Assembly (NCBI GenBank): GCA_910579455.1
Contig: CAJTUT010000015.1
Span: 1-28,144, forward strand
Direction: 5' to 3'
Length of the DNA: 28,144 nucleotides
Source: an uncultured Bacilli bacterium
GTDB lineage: Bacteria > Bacillota_I > Bacilli_A > RF39 > UBA660
Shown here in pieces: positions 15,266 to 21,960 of this stretch. Every line of letters starts with the position of its first letter. The first letter of the stretch is position 1. A program made the translations under genes and the position numbers. The notes below the pieces were generated by a model. It was not told the DNA's origin and searched no databases. It saw only the letters and a list, made by a program, of their open reading frames with translations.

Positions 15266-16627
15266 ATGAAAGTAGCATTTGATGTAGATGGTGTGTTTAC
15301 AAATTTAGAAAGATTTCAACTACACTATGGTAGAAAATATTTTAAGAATGTGAAAGAACAAGATATTCATATGGATGAAATTGATATTGAGGATATCTTT
15401 AATTGTACAAGAAGCGAAAGAGAAAAATTTTGGATTAAATATATATGGAAATACTGTTTTATGCCATATGAGGAAGGAATAAGTGCTTTGATTAGACAAT
15501 TGAAGGAAAAAGGTGATGAAATCTTTATTGTTACAGGAAGAGCCCATACAACAGAGACAGGAATAACTGGGAAATTATTTAGAGCAATGCTTTTTCATAT
15601 GATAAAAAAAGAAGGAATACCATATGATCATATCTTCTTTTGTTCAGAAAAAGACAGTGATATAGAAAAACCAATCATATGTGAACAACATGGGATTGAT
15701 GTGATAATAGATGATAAAAAAGAGAATATAGATTCTATCAGTAAAGTAACAAACGTTATTTGTAGGGACAGAATCTATAATAGAGATTATACAAATCCCA
15801 AGGTCCCAAGAGTGAAAAATACAAATCAAATGTATGTAGAAATTGAGAAATTAAGAAATCCTAATTATTTCGAAAAATTACATCATGAAGATATTTCTAA
15901 AATGAATACAAGTCAAAAGATAAAGTATTTTGAGCAACTAAGAAAGTATTATAGTGAATTACCATTCGATGATATAAAATATCAAAAAACAGAGAAAAAT
16001 TATAAAATTTTATCAAAAGTAGGGTTGGCAATATATAATCGTTTTGCCGAACCAACAGTTTTTAACAGAGAATTAGTACCTAATGAAGAGGGTGTATTAT
16101 TTATTTCAAATCATAATAATTATTATGATCAGTTTCCTATTATTTCCGCAATTGGGGACCATAGACCAATTCATTTTTTAACAGCTACAAAGATGTTAAA
16201 AATGAAAAGGGGAGCTATCTATTTAAAAACAGGTGCTATTTCAGTTGATAGAGAAGACAAGGATGATCGAGAATTTGCAAAAGATGAAATAAATAAATTG
16301 TTGGCTCATGAGAAAAATGTATTCATTTTTCCAGAAGGAAGAACCAATAGAGGAGAGGATTTTCTACTACCATTCCAGCCTGGCGCAGCAGCTAGTGCAC
16401 AAGCAACGGGATGTCTTGTAGTGCCAACAGCGGTTAGTTTTAATGATCCTAAATCAATAAAAGAATCTATCGTGAGATTTGGCAAACCATTTAGAGTATC
16501 TCCTACAGAAAAGATTTTAGATAAAACACAGGAAATGATGAACATTGTCGGAGATTTGAAACAAAAAAATATAGACTGGTTAGAGAAAAACAGAGTAAAA
16601 GTAAAGTCAAGAACAAAGAAAAATTGA
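15266..16627 (+). CDS. HAD-like hydrolase fused to PlsC-type 1-acylglycerol-phosphate acyltransferase
   Basis: Two domains in 453 aa. Residues 1-170 are a HAD-type phosphatase: nucleophile motif FDVDGVFTN (Asp6, Asp8), motif II IVTGRA (Thr90), and the acidic motif IIDDKKEN (149-153). The arrangement resembles 5'-nucleotidase-like HADs. Residues ~250-440 are a PlsC/LPLAT acyltransferase: SNHNNYYD (His283, Asp288, the HX4D motif), a second block ISVDRED (325-331), FPEGRT (355-360), and a downstream VVPTAV. The linker 180-245 is charged. PlsC enzymes make phosphatidic acid at the membrane face. The upstream gene is an acyl synthetase in the same operon, so together they suggest a route for acylating a phosphorylated glycerol compound from free fatty acid. 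The role of the phosphatase domain is open: dephosphorylation of the product or of a nucleotide. Confidence 0.85.
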   Translation: MKVAFDVDGVFTNLERFQLHYGRKYFKNVKEQDIHMDEIDIEDIFNCTRSEREKFWIKYIWKYCFMPYEEGISALIRQLKEKGDEIFIVTGRAHTTETGITGKLFRAMLFHMIKKEGIPYDHIFFCSEKDSDIEKPIICEQHGIDVIIDDKKENIDSISKVTNVICRDRIYNRDYTNPKVPRVKNTNQMYVEIEKLRNPNYFEKLHHEDISKMNTSQKIKYFEQLRKYYSELPFDDIKYQKTEKNYKILSKVGLAIYNRFAEPTVFNRELVPNEEGVLFISNHNNYYDQFPIISAIGDHRPIHFLTATKMLKMKRGAIYLKTGAISVDREDKDDREFAKDEINKLLAHEKNVFIFPEGRTNRGEDFLLPFQPGAAASAQATGCLVVPTAVSFNDPKSIKESIVRFGKPFRVSPTEKILDKTQEMMNIVGDLKQKNIDWLEKNRVKVKSRTKKN

Positions 16628-16636
16628 GAATGAATT

Positions 16637-16661
16637 AATACGTAAATATACGTATTTTTTT
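16637..16661 (+). terminator. Terminator after the HAD-PlsC gene
   Basis: AATACGTA and TACGTATT pair perfectly around AATA, followed by a run of T. Confidence 0.85.
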
Positions 16662-16662
16662 A

Positions 16663-16691
16663 TTGTTGGATTTGAATAATTATGATAAACT
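16663..16691 (+). promoter_or_regulatory. Probable promoter of the histidine kinase gene
   Basis: TAAACT (16686-16691) with upstream TGA and a weak -35, TTGTTG (16663-16668), at 17 bp. TATGAT at 16681 is an alternative -10. Confidence 0.4.
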
Positions 16692-16721
16692 TACAAGTAG
16701 TAAGATAGTAGAGGTGTTACT

Positions 16722-18530
16722 ATGAATAATCTATATTTTTTAATTATAAGTTTTATCTATATATCTTTAGTGATGATTATATATTTTAAAAAAGAAAGAA
16801 TAGATACAAGAGAAAATAAGTTGTTCTCTAAGTTATTAATTATCTCTTTTATTGGAATCATACTTGACTTTTGTAGTGTCTATATGGCGTTTAATAATTC
16901 ACATGGGATAATTTTTAGAATAATTAATCAATTATATCTTGTTTATTTGTTAACTTGGATATCTTTAATTACAATATATTCTATTACAATTTCTTCTAAA
17001 AAAGGTCATGATAATAAACTGGTTAGTATAATAAGAGGAATATATACACCAGCTGCATTTTTTATGTTTTTGTATCCTTTGTCCTATACAGTAAAGGGAA
17101 ATGAATTCTATACCCATGGATTAAGTGCTAGTATTATGTATATTTTATCAACTATATATGTAGTGATTATGCTAATTCTTTTACTAAAGGATTTAAAGAA
17201 TATAAGACAGAAAAAATATACTCCAATTCTTTTTTATATATTCATTGGAACTACAATAACATTGATTCAAGCTGCTCATCCTTCTATTTTAATTATTACT
17301 TCTATGGAATGTTTTGTGACAATTTTAATGTATTTCACAATAGAAAACCCAGATATGAAGTTAATTAATGAATTAAATATTGCTAAAAATCAAGCAGAAA
17401 AAGCAAATCAAGCCAAAAGTGAGTTTTTATCTAGTATGTCGCATGAAATTAGAACTCCCTTAAATGCAATTGTTGGTTTTTCTCAAGCTTTACTGGAAGA
17501 AAATCTTCCTGAATCTGCTAAAGAGGAAGTAAAAGATATCGTGATGGCGTCCGATTCTCTTTTGGAAATTGTAAATGGAATTTTAGATATTTCTAAGATT
17601 GAAGCAAATAAAATTGAAATTATTAACAGTAAATATGAATTTAGAGAGATATTTGACAATTTAGTAGTATTAACGAAAGGTAGAATGGGAGATAAACCAC
17701 TAGATTTTAGGATGACTTATGATGATAGTATTCCCGCTATTTTATATGGAGATTATACTAGGGTAAAGCAGATTATTTTAAATATCTTAACTAATTCTGT
17801 AAAATATACAAAAGAAGGATTTATAGATTTTCGCGTTACTTCTTTGATAAAAGATGATATCTGTAGATTAATTATTTCAGTTGAAGATTCAGGGATTGGA
17901 ATTAAGCAGGAAAATATTCCAAAATTATTTTCTAAATTTGAACGATTAGATCTAGATAAAAATGCGACGATAGAAGGAACTGGTTTAGGACTTGCTATTA
18001 CTAAAAAATTAGTAGAATTGATGCATGGAACTATCGTTGTTCAATGCGTTTATGGAAAAGGATCTAAGTTTACAATTTCTATTGATCAGGGAATTATTAG
18101 TAAGGAAAAAGATGTAGTTGAGAAAAAAGAGGAAAAAGTACTTCCAAAACAAATTGATCTATCCTCTACAAGAATACTAATTGTAGATGATAATAAAATT
18201 AATTTGAAAGTAGCTACCAGACTATTAGAAAGTTATAATGCCCAAATAGAGTGTGCAGAAAGCGGCTTCGAATGTCTTGATTTTATCAAGAATGGGCAAA
18301 GTTATAACTTGATTTTAATGGATGATATGATGCCAAAGATGAGTGGTGTTGAAACATTAAAGAAACTAAAAGAACTAGAGGGGTTCAATACTAAAGTAAT
18401 AGCCTTAACAGCAAATGCAATTGCTGGAATGAGGGAAAAATATTTATCAGATGGATTTGACGATTACTTAGCTAAGCCAATTGATAAAGAAGAATTAAGT
18501 AAGTTAATGATAAAATATTTAACTTCATAG
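16722..18530 (+). CDS. Hybrid sensor histidine kinase with N-terminal membrane domain and C-terminal receiver
   Basis: A 602-aa membrane kinase of a multi-step phosphorelay. About seven hydrophobic helices occupy residues 4-207 with only short loops, so there is no extracellular sensor domain; the signal may be membrane-borne or intracellular. A short coiled linker leads to HisKA with SHEIRTPLNAIVGF (phospho-His241). The ATPase has the N-box around 354-358 (NILTNS), DSGIG (389-393) and GTGLGL (419-424). The C-terminal receiver starts at ILIVDDN (Asp489/490), with phospho-acceptor Asp534 in LILMDDMMP, Thr563 and Lys585. All catalytic residues are present. The next gene encodes an Hpt-receiver protein, its obvious partner. 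Start ATG 16722 follows GAGGTG. Confidence 0.93.
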   Translation: MNNLYFLIISFIYISLVMIIYFKKERIDTRENKLFSKLLIISFIGIILDFCSVYMAFNNSHGIIFRIINQLYLVYLLTWISLITIYSITISSKKGHDNKLVSIIRGIYTPAAFFMFLYPLSYTVKGNEFYTHGLSASIMYILSTIYVVIMLILLLKDLKNIRQKKYTPILFYIFIGTTITLIQAAHPSILIITSMECFVTILMYFTIENPDMKLINELNIAKNQAEKANQAKSEFLSSMSHEIRTPLNAIVGFSQALLEENLPESAKEEVKDIVMASDSLLEIVNGILDISKIEANKIEIINSKYEFREIFDNLVVLTKGRMGDKPLDFRMTYDDSIPAILYGDYTRVKQIILNILTNSVKYTKEGFIDFRVTSLIKDDICRLIISVEDSGIGIKQENIPKLFSKFERLDLDKNATIEGTGLGLAITKKLVELMHGTIVVQCVYGKGSKFTISIDQGIISKEKDVVEKKEEKVLPKQIDLSSTRILIVDDNKINLKVATRLLESYNAQIECAESGFECLDFIKNGQSYNLILMDDMMPKMSGVETLKKLKELEGFNTKVIALTANAIAGMREKYLSDGFDDYLAKPIDKEELSKLMIKYLTS

Positions 18531-18537
18531 TTTTTTA

Positions 18538-18546
18538 TGATATAAT
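18538..18546 (+). promoter_or_regulatory. Extended -10 promoter before the Hpt-receiver gene
   Basis: TGA directly followed by TATAAT (18541-18546), in the 43-bp gap after the kinase. It has no strong -35. It would allow the Hpt-receiver gene to be expressed separately from the kinase. Confidence 0.5.
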
Positions 18547-18573
18547 TTATATTAGTAAAAGTAGGTGATTAAA

Positions 18574-19416
18574 ATGAAAGATATGAAAATATTAACGATG
18601 CATGGTGTAGATGTGGAAAAGGGATTGGAACTATTAGGAGATATGGAAATGTATAATTCTATTTTAAATGACTTTTTAAGTGGTTACCAAGATAGAATGG
18701 AAAGAATTGAGGAGTATAAAAATGCCTCTGATATGCAAAATTATGCCATTGAGGTTCACTCTTTAAAAAGTGATTCTAAATATTTGGGATTCATGAAATT
18801 AGCAGACTTAGCTTACCAACATGAGATGAATAGTAAGGCAGGAGATATTACATTTGTTATAAATAACTATCAAGCCCTAATTATAGAAGCAAATAAAACG
18901 TATAATATTGCAAAAGAGTATATGGAAAGTGATGGGAGTGGCAGTTCATCAGTAATCAATATCCCAAATAATAATCAAAGTGATTCTGCAACACAGGTTC
19001 GAATGATTTCTCCTGAGGAGGTTTCTTTATCCACAAAGGCAATTTTAGTTGCAGATGACTCTAGCATTATTAGAAATTTTATCAATGATATTTTTAATGG
19101 GAAATATGATGTCTTAATGGCTAGTAATGGACGGGAAGTAATTAATATAGTCTCTTCGAATAAAAACCAAATTGCTGCCTTACTATTAGATCTGAACATG
19201 CCAGATATGAATGGTTTTGAGGTGCTAGAGTATTTTAAGGAAAACAATCTATTCTCTGAAATTCCTGTATCTATAATTTCAGGAGTAAACGATAAAGATT
19301 CCATTAATAAAGCATTTGAGTATCCAGTAGTAGATATGCTAAATAAGCCCTTTACGAGGGATAATGTAAAACTAGTTGTTGAGAAAACGGTAAGTTTTAA
19401 TCAACAGATATCATAA
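18574..19416 (+). CDS. Hpt-receiver phosphorelay protein
   Basis: A 280-aa soluble protein with two signalling domains and no output domain. Residues ~20-118 are a histidine phosphotransfer helix bundle, with His62 in VHSLKSDSKYLGF, close to the family's HSLKG block. A Ser/Asn/Gly-rich linker (119-145) follows. Residues ~155-272 are a receiver: ILVADDS (Asp161/162), phospho-acceptor Asp206 in LLLDLNMPDMNG, Ser236 in the Thr/Ser position, and Lys258 in LNKPF. Together with the upstream hybrid kinase, this supplies His-Asp-His-Asp, a full four-step relay. Start ATG 18574 is chosen over the in-frame GTG at 18565, which lies within the AGGTGA ribosome site. Confidence 0.9.
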   Translation: MKDMKILTMHGVDVEKGLELLGDMEMYNSILNDFLSGYQDRMERIEEYKNASDMQNYAIEVHSLKSDSKYLGFMKLADLAYQHEMNSKAGDITFVINNYQALIIEANKTYNIAKEYMESDGSGSSSVINIPNNNQSDSATQVRMISPEEVSLSTKAILVADDSSIIRNFINDIFNGKYDVLMASNGREVINIVSSNKNQIAALLLDLNMPDMNGFEVLEYFKENNLFSEIPVSIISGVNDKDSINKAFEYPVVDMLNKPFTRDNVKLVVEKTVSFNQQIS

Positions 19417-19469
19417 TATGCCATGTGGTTTTTAATTTGTCATTATTAAAAAGAGACAAAAATATAAAG

Positions 19470-19507
19470 AATCAATCATAGAAAATAAAAAATGGTTGAT
19501 TTTTTAA
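19470..19507 (+). terminator. Terminator after the Hpt-receiver gene
   Basis: AATCAATCAT pairs with ATGGTTGATT (one G-U) around a 12-base A-rich loop, then T-rich sequence. Confidence 0.75.
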
Positions 19508-19524
19508 TTTGTTTTATGTATTCT
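19496..19524 (+). promoter_or_regulatory. Possible promoter of the 19547 gene
   Basis: TTGATT (19496-19501), a 17-bp spacer, and TATTCT (19519-19524). The -35 lies in the 3' arm of the preceding terminator. Confidence 0.35.
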
Positions 19525-19546
19525 AATAAAAAAGGAGTACATTACT

Positions 19547-20308
19547 ATGTTCGAAGTCGTTGATAGGATAGACTATGAGATTATAAATGTTCAATTAATT
19601 GATAATCCAGAAAATAAAAAAATTTATTTAGATACTTGTTTTATGAAACAAAATATTAGTTTGAATGATGGGTTTACAAATAACAATTATATAGAAAATG
19701 ACATAAGAAACAGTCAAATAGAAGAGGACTTTGCAGAATGTAGTTTAGATGAAGTAATGAGGTTATTAGTAGAAGATTTAGACCTTTATAATTTTATTTA
19801 TGATATGCCTAAAATCACTATAGAAAATGAAGAATGGGATTTATTCTTTACTACAGTGTTTCAATATTATGAAAAGCTAGATCTAAATCCTTTTTTCTTA
19901 CATGATATGATAGATTTAAATCGTTATGCCATAGCACTAGCTTTAGTATATGGGAAAGATGTCAGCCTAGATATATATATGAATGCTTGTAAATATATAT
20001 CATCAGATGTTATTTATTCCTCTAACATAATAGAGATTATGGATATATTAGATAATAAATTCAAAAAAGATATCTCATCTATTGATTTTGCAGTCTTTTT
20101 TAATAAAAGAGAGGAAGTACCAGTAATCTATTTAGAAGAAAGTTTAAATATAAAACATCAAACTGAGAGTTTAAAAGAGCAGTTAGAAGAGTTAGGGTAT
20201 GAAGTAGAAACATCAATTAAACCAAAAGATACTTGTAAAATATTAAATTTAGAAGAATATAGAATGGAAAAAAAGAATAGAAAAAAATCATTTACTAATC
20301 AAATATAA
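19547..20308 (+). CDS. Hypothetical protein, 253 aa
   Basis: I do not recognise a family. The 253-aa product is soluble and acidic over most of its length, with no signal peptide or membrane segment. It begins with a beta-rich stretch (VVDRIDYEIINVQLIDN). Residues ~65-190 form mainly helices rich in Leu, Asp, Phe and Tyr. A short coiled-coil-like segment ESLKEQLEELGYEVE follows near 212-226, and a Lys/Arg-rich tail closes it. The start follows AAAGGAG with 9-nt spacing. It is bounded by a terminator upstream and by the L21 promoter downstream, so it seems monocistronic. It might belong functionally to the phosphorelay just upstream, but only position supports that. Confidence 0.75.
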   Translation: MFEVVDRIDYEIINVQLIDNPENKKIYLDTCFMKQNISLNDGFTNNNYIENDIRNSQIEEDFAECSLDEVMRLLVEDLDLYNFIYDMPKITIENEEWDLFFTTVFQYYEKLDLNPFFLHDMIDLNRYAIALALVYGKDVSLDIYMNACKYISSDVIYSSNIIEIMDILDNKFKKDISSIDFAVFFNKREEVPVIYLEESLNIKHQTESLKEQLEELGYEVETSIKPKDTCKILNLEEYRMEKKNRKKSFTNQI

Positions 20309-20345
20309 ATATAATAGTATTGATTTACTAATAAAATATGAGGAT

Positions 20346-20375
20346 TTGACAAAAGAAAATAACTTATGATATAAT
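20346..20375 (+). promoter_or_regulatory. Strong promoter of the rplU-obg operon
   Basis: Consensus TTGACA (20346-20351), an 18-bp spacer, and consensus TATAAT (20370-20375) with upstream TGA. It is the best sigma-A-type promoter in the window and drives the ribosomal operon through a leader. Confidence 0.9.
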
Positions 20376-20382
20376 CTATACG

Positions 20383-20472
20383 TTTGATGCCTCATGCTCA
20401 AACCGCATCAAAAAGGTAAAAACAAGTACTCTTGTACCTTCAGAGCGAGTCTTAAGTTTAAAATAAAGGAGG
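20383..20472 (+). ncRNA. L21 leader: structured 5' UTR of rplU
   Basis: About 100 nt lie between promoter and start. The first hairpin is TTTGATGC (20383-20390) paired with GCATCAAA (20405-20412). The second is AAGGTA (20413-20418) with TACCTT (20435-20440), enclosing CAAG/CTTG (20423-20426, 20431-20434) around TACT, with a four-A bulge. A single-stranded stretch then leads to AAAGGAGG. Ribosomal protein L21 leaders are a known Firmicutes class presumed to bind the protein for feedback control. Placement and structure fit, but exact consensus agreement was not checked. Confidence 0.7.
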
Positions 20473-20479
20473 TAATGAT

Positions 20480-20782
20480 ATGAACGCTGTAATTAAAGTT
20501 GGTGGAAAGCAATATAAGGTTTCTGAAAATGATGAAATTTTTATAGAAAAGATCAATGCAAATCCGGGTGATGTTGTAAAATTTGACCAAGTATTAATGC
20601 TTGACAACCAAGTTGGAAGCCCTTATTTAGAAAGTGTTACTGTTTTAGGAGAAGTGATCAAAAATGGTAAACAAAGAAAAATTAGAGTCTTTAAGTATAA
20701 GAGTAAAGATAGATCAAATCGTAAGACTCAGGGACATAGACAACCATATACAAAAATCAAGATAACAAAAATAGCTGGTTAA
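20480..20782 (+). CDS. rplU: 50S ribosomal protein L21
   Basis: A 100-aa component of the large ribosomal subunit that contacts 23S rRNA. The family pattern is present throughout: AVIKVGGKQYKVSENDEI at the start, a central GSPYLESVTVLGEV, and the C-terminal KYKSKDRSNRKTQGHRQPYT with its rRNA-contacting basic loop. Length is normal. The gene is first in the operon, preceded by AAAGGAGG and a structured leader. The following prp begins two bases after its stop and has no separate strong ribosome site, so it is coupled. Confidence 0.97.
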   Translation: MNAVIKVGGKQYKVSENDEIFIEKINANPGDVVKFDQVLMLDNQVGSPYLESVTVLGEVIKNGKQRKIRVFKYKSKDRSNRKTQGHRQPYTKIKITKIAG

Positions 20783-20784
20783 TT

Positions 20785-21087
20785 ATGATAAAAGTAAAAA
20801 TAAGAAAAGAAGAAGACGATTATAAACAAATTAGTATTTTGGGTCATGCTATGTATGATGAATTTGGTAAAGATATTGTATGTAGTTCTGTTAGTAGCAT
20901 TGTAACAACTACTGTGAATGGTATTTTATCATTTGATCAACATAGCTTAACTTATCAAGTAGATGAAAAAGGAATGATCATACATATTTTAAAAAACGAT
21001 CATATAACACAAACGCTAATTAGGAATATGGTTCATCTTTTAAAAGAGTTACAAGAAAGTTATACAGAATTTATAGAAATTAAATAA
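20785..21087 (+). CDS. prp: Ribosomal-processing cysteine protease Prp
   Basis: A 100-aa cysteine protease that removes the N-terminal extension of L27 before assembly, known in Firmicutes. The catalytic pair is visible as GHAMYDEFGKDIVCSSVS, with His21 and Cys33 at the family spacing. The protein otherwise has the short alpha/beta pattern of the YsxB family. It lies between rplU and rpmA, as usual. It starts 2 nt after the rplU stop with no good ribosome site, suggesting translation by coupling and hence stoichiometric control. The L27 encoded just downstream carries the matching extension. Confidence 0.95.
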   Translation: MIKVKIRKEEDDYKQISILGHAMYDEFGKDIVCSSVSSIVTTTVNGILSFDQHSLTYQVDEKGMIIHILKNDHITQTLIRNMVHLLKELQESYTEFIEIK

Positions 21088-21092
21088 GGAGG
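21086..21092 (+). promoter_or_regulatory. Ribosome site that fixes the rpmA start
   Basis: AAGGAGG ends only 3 nt before an in-frame ATG at 21096 but 9 nt before the ATG at 21102, so the latter is the better start. Confidence 0.7.
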
Positions 21093-21101
21093 AAAATGCG
21101 A

Positions 21102-21392
21102 ATGAGATTTTTAAAATTAAATATCCAATTGTTTGCCCACCATAAAGGACAAGGTTCTACTTCAAATGGTCGTGACTCAATTGGTCGTAGATTGGGTGCA
21201 AAAGCAGCTGATGGGGAATTCATAACTGCTGGAAGTATTATCTATCGTCAACGTGGAACTAAAATTTTTCCAGGAATGAATGTTAGACGTGGAAATGATG
21301 ATACATTATATACAACAATTGATGGAGTTGTAAAATTTGAACGTATCGGAAGGGATAGGAAACAAGCATCCGTTTATCCTGTAGTAGAATAA
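21102..21392 (+). CDS. rpmA: 50S ribosomal protein L27 with cleavable N-terminal extension
   Basis: A 96-aa large-subunit protein whose N-terminus reaches towards the peptidyl transferase centre. It begins MRFLKLNIQLFAHHKGQGS. The first 11 residues match the Firmicutes extension removed by Prp; in Staphylococcus the cut falls between Phe and Ala, which here would be LF/AH. The rest is a normal L27: GRDSIGRRLGAK, GSIIYRQRGTKIFPG and the basic tail. ATG 21102 is favoured over an in-frame ATG at 21096 because of spacing to AAGGAGG. A short terminator follows. Confidence 0.95.
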   Translation: MRFLKLNIQLFAHHKGQGSTSNGRDSIGRRLGAKAADGEFITAGSIIYRQRGTKIFPGMNVRRGNDDTLYTTIDGVVKFERIGRDRKQASVYPVVE

Positions 21393-21393
21393 T

Positions 21394-21413
21394 AGAGCGG
21401 GTAAGCTCTTTTT
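21394..21413 (+). terminator. Hairpin after rpmA
   Basis: AGAGC and GCTCT pair around GGGTAA, followed by five T. The 5-bp stem is short, so readthrough into the next two genes is likely. Confidence 0.6.
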
Positions 21414-21440
21414 AATATTGATTTTTTTTGGGGGTCAAAT

Positions 21441-21956
21441 ATGAGTATCCAAACATATATAATAAGTAGTTTAGAGGATAGAATTAATAAAAAAATATCA
21501 AGTAATATAATGAAGAATGAACCTTCCCTATTAGTTATTAAAAAGTCATTATTGGAGGTTGCAGTAGAAAATATTCTATTAACTGAAAATCAAGACGACT
21601 TAGTAGATGATTTTGGTTTTTTATTAGATCATTTAGAAAAGAGCACCGACTTTACATTAATAAGTAAAGTTAAGATGTATAATATATATATTCAAAAAAT
21701 GACTCGATTTTTCAACTTAAATGTAGAATGGAATAATGTAGGATGGAATAACAAAAAAATTAAAAATATAGTGGTTCCCAATTTTACTCATGAGGGAAAG
21801 GAATTTCAATTAATAGAAGAAAAAGATCAGATTATATTTACTCATGGATATGATGCTCTCCACTCAGGAAAAGAGGCAGCAATTGCCTTATTCCAATATA
21901 TTGACTCTAATTTGAATAAGGAAAGGACGCTACATAAAGTAAAAGGTAAGGAATGA
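21441..21956 (+). CDS. Hypothetical protein in the spo0B position, 171 aa
   Basis: I do not recognise a family. The 171-aa soluble protein lies between rpmA and obg, where Bacillus has spo0B. It does not show the Spo0B histidine-bearing helical hairpin motif. The N-terminal ~85 residues look helical and Leu/Asp-rich (SLLEVAVENILLTENQ). The middle has a Trp/Asn-rich stretch (VEWNNVGWNNKKIKN). The C-terminus has FTHGYDALHSGKEAAIALF, which might be a nucleotide- or ligand-contacting helix, but no known motif is matched. It starts after GGGGG with 6-nt spacing and stops 4 nt before obg, so it is co-expressed with that GTPase. Any functional link to Obg or ribosome assembly is inference. Confidence 0.8.
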   Translation: MSIQTYIISSLEDRINKKISSNIMKNEPSLLVIKKSLLEVAVENILLTENQDDLVDDFGFLLDHLEKSTDFTLISKVKMYNIYIQKMTRFFNLNVEWNNVGWNNKKIKNIVVPNFTHEGKEFQLIEEKDQIIFTHGYDALHSGKEAAIALFQYIDSNLNKERTLHKVKGKE

Positions 21957-21960
21957 TAAT

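Noticed and set aside
16306..16545. A 79-codon minus-strand frame opposite the PlsC domain
   Set aside because: Overlaps the FPEGRT active-site region of a clear acyltransferase; no supporting signals.
18975..19304. A 109-codon open frame on the minus strand opposite the Hpt-receiver gene
   Set aside because: It is antisense to a well-supported receiver domain, shows no family pattern, and has no ribosome site or promoter of its own.
21441..21956. Calling this gene spo0B from its position
   Set aside because: No Spo0B-like histidine helix or ATPase-like remnant is visible; position alone is not enough.
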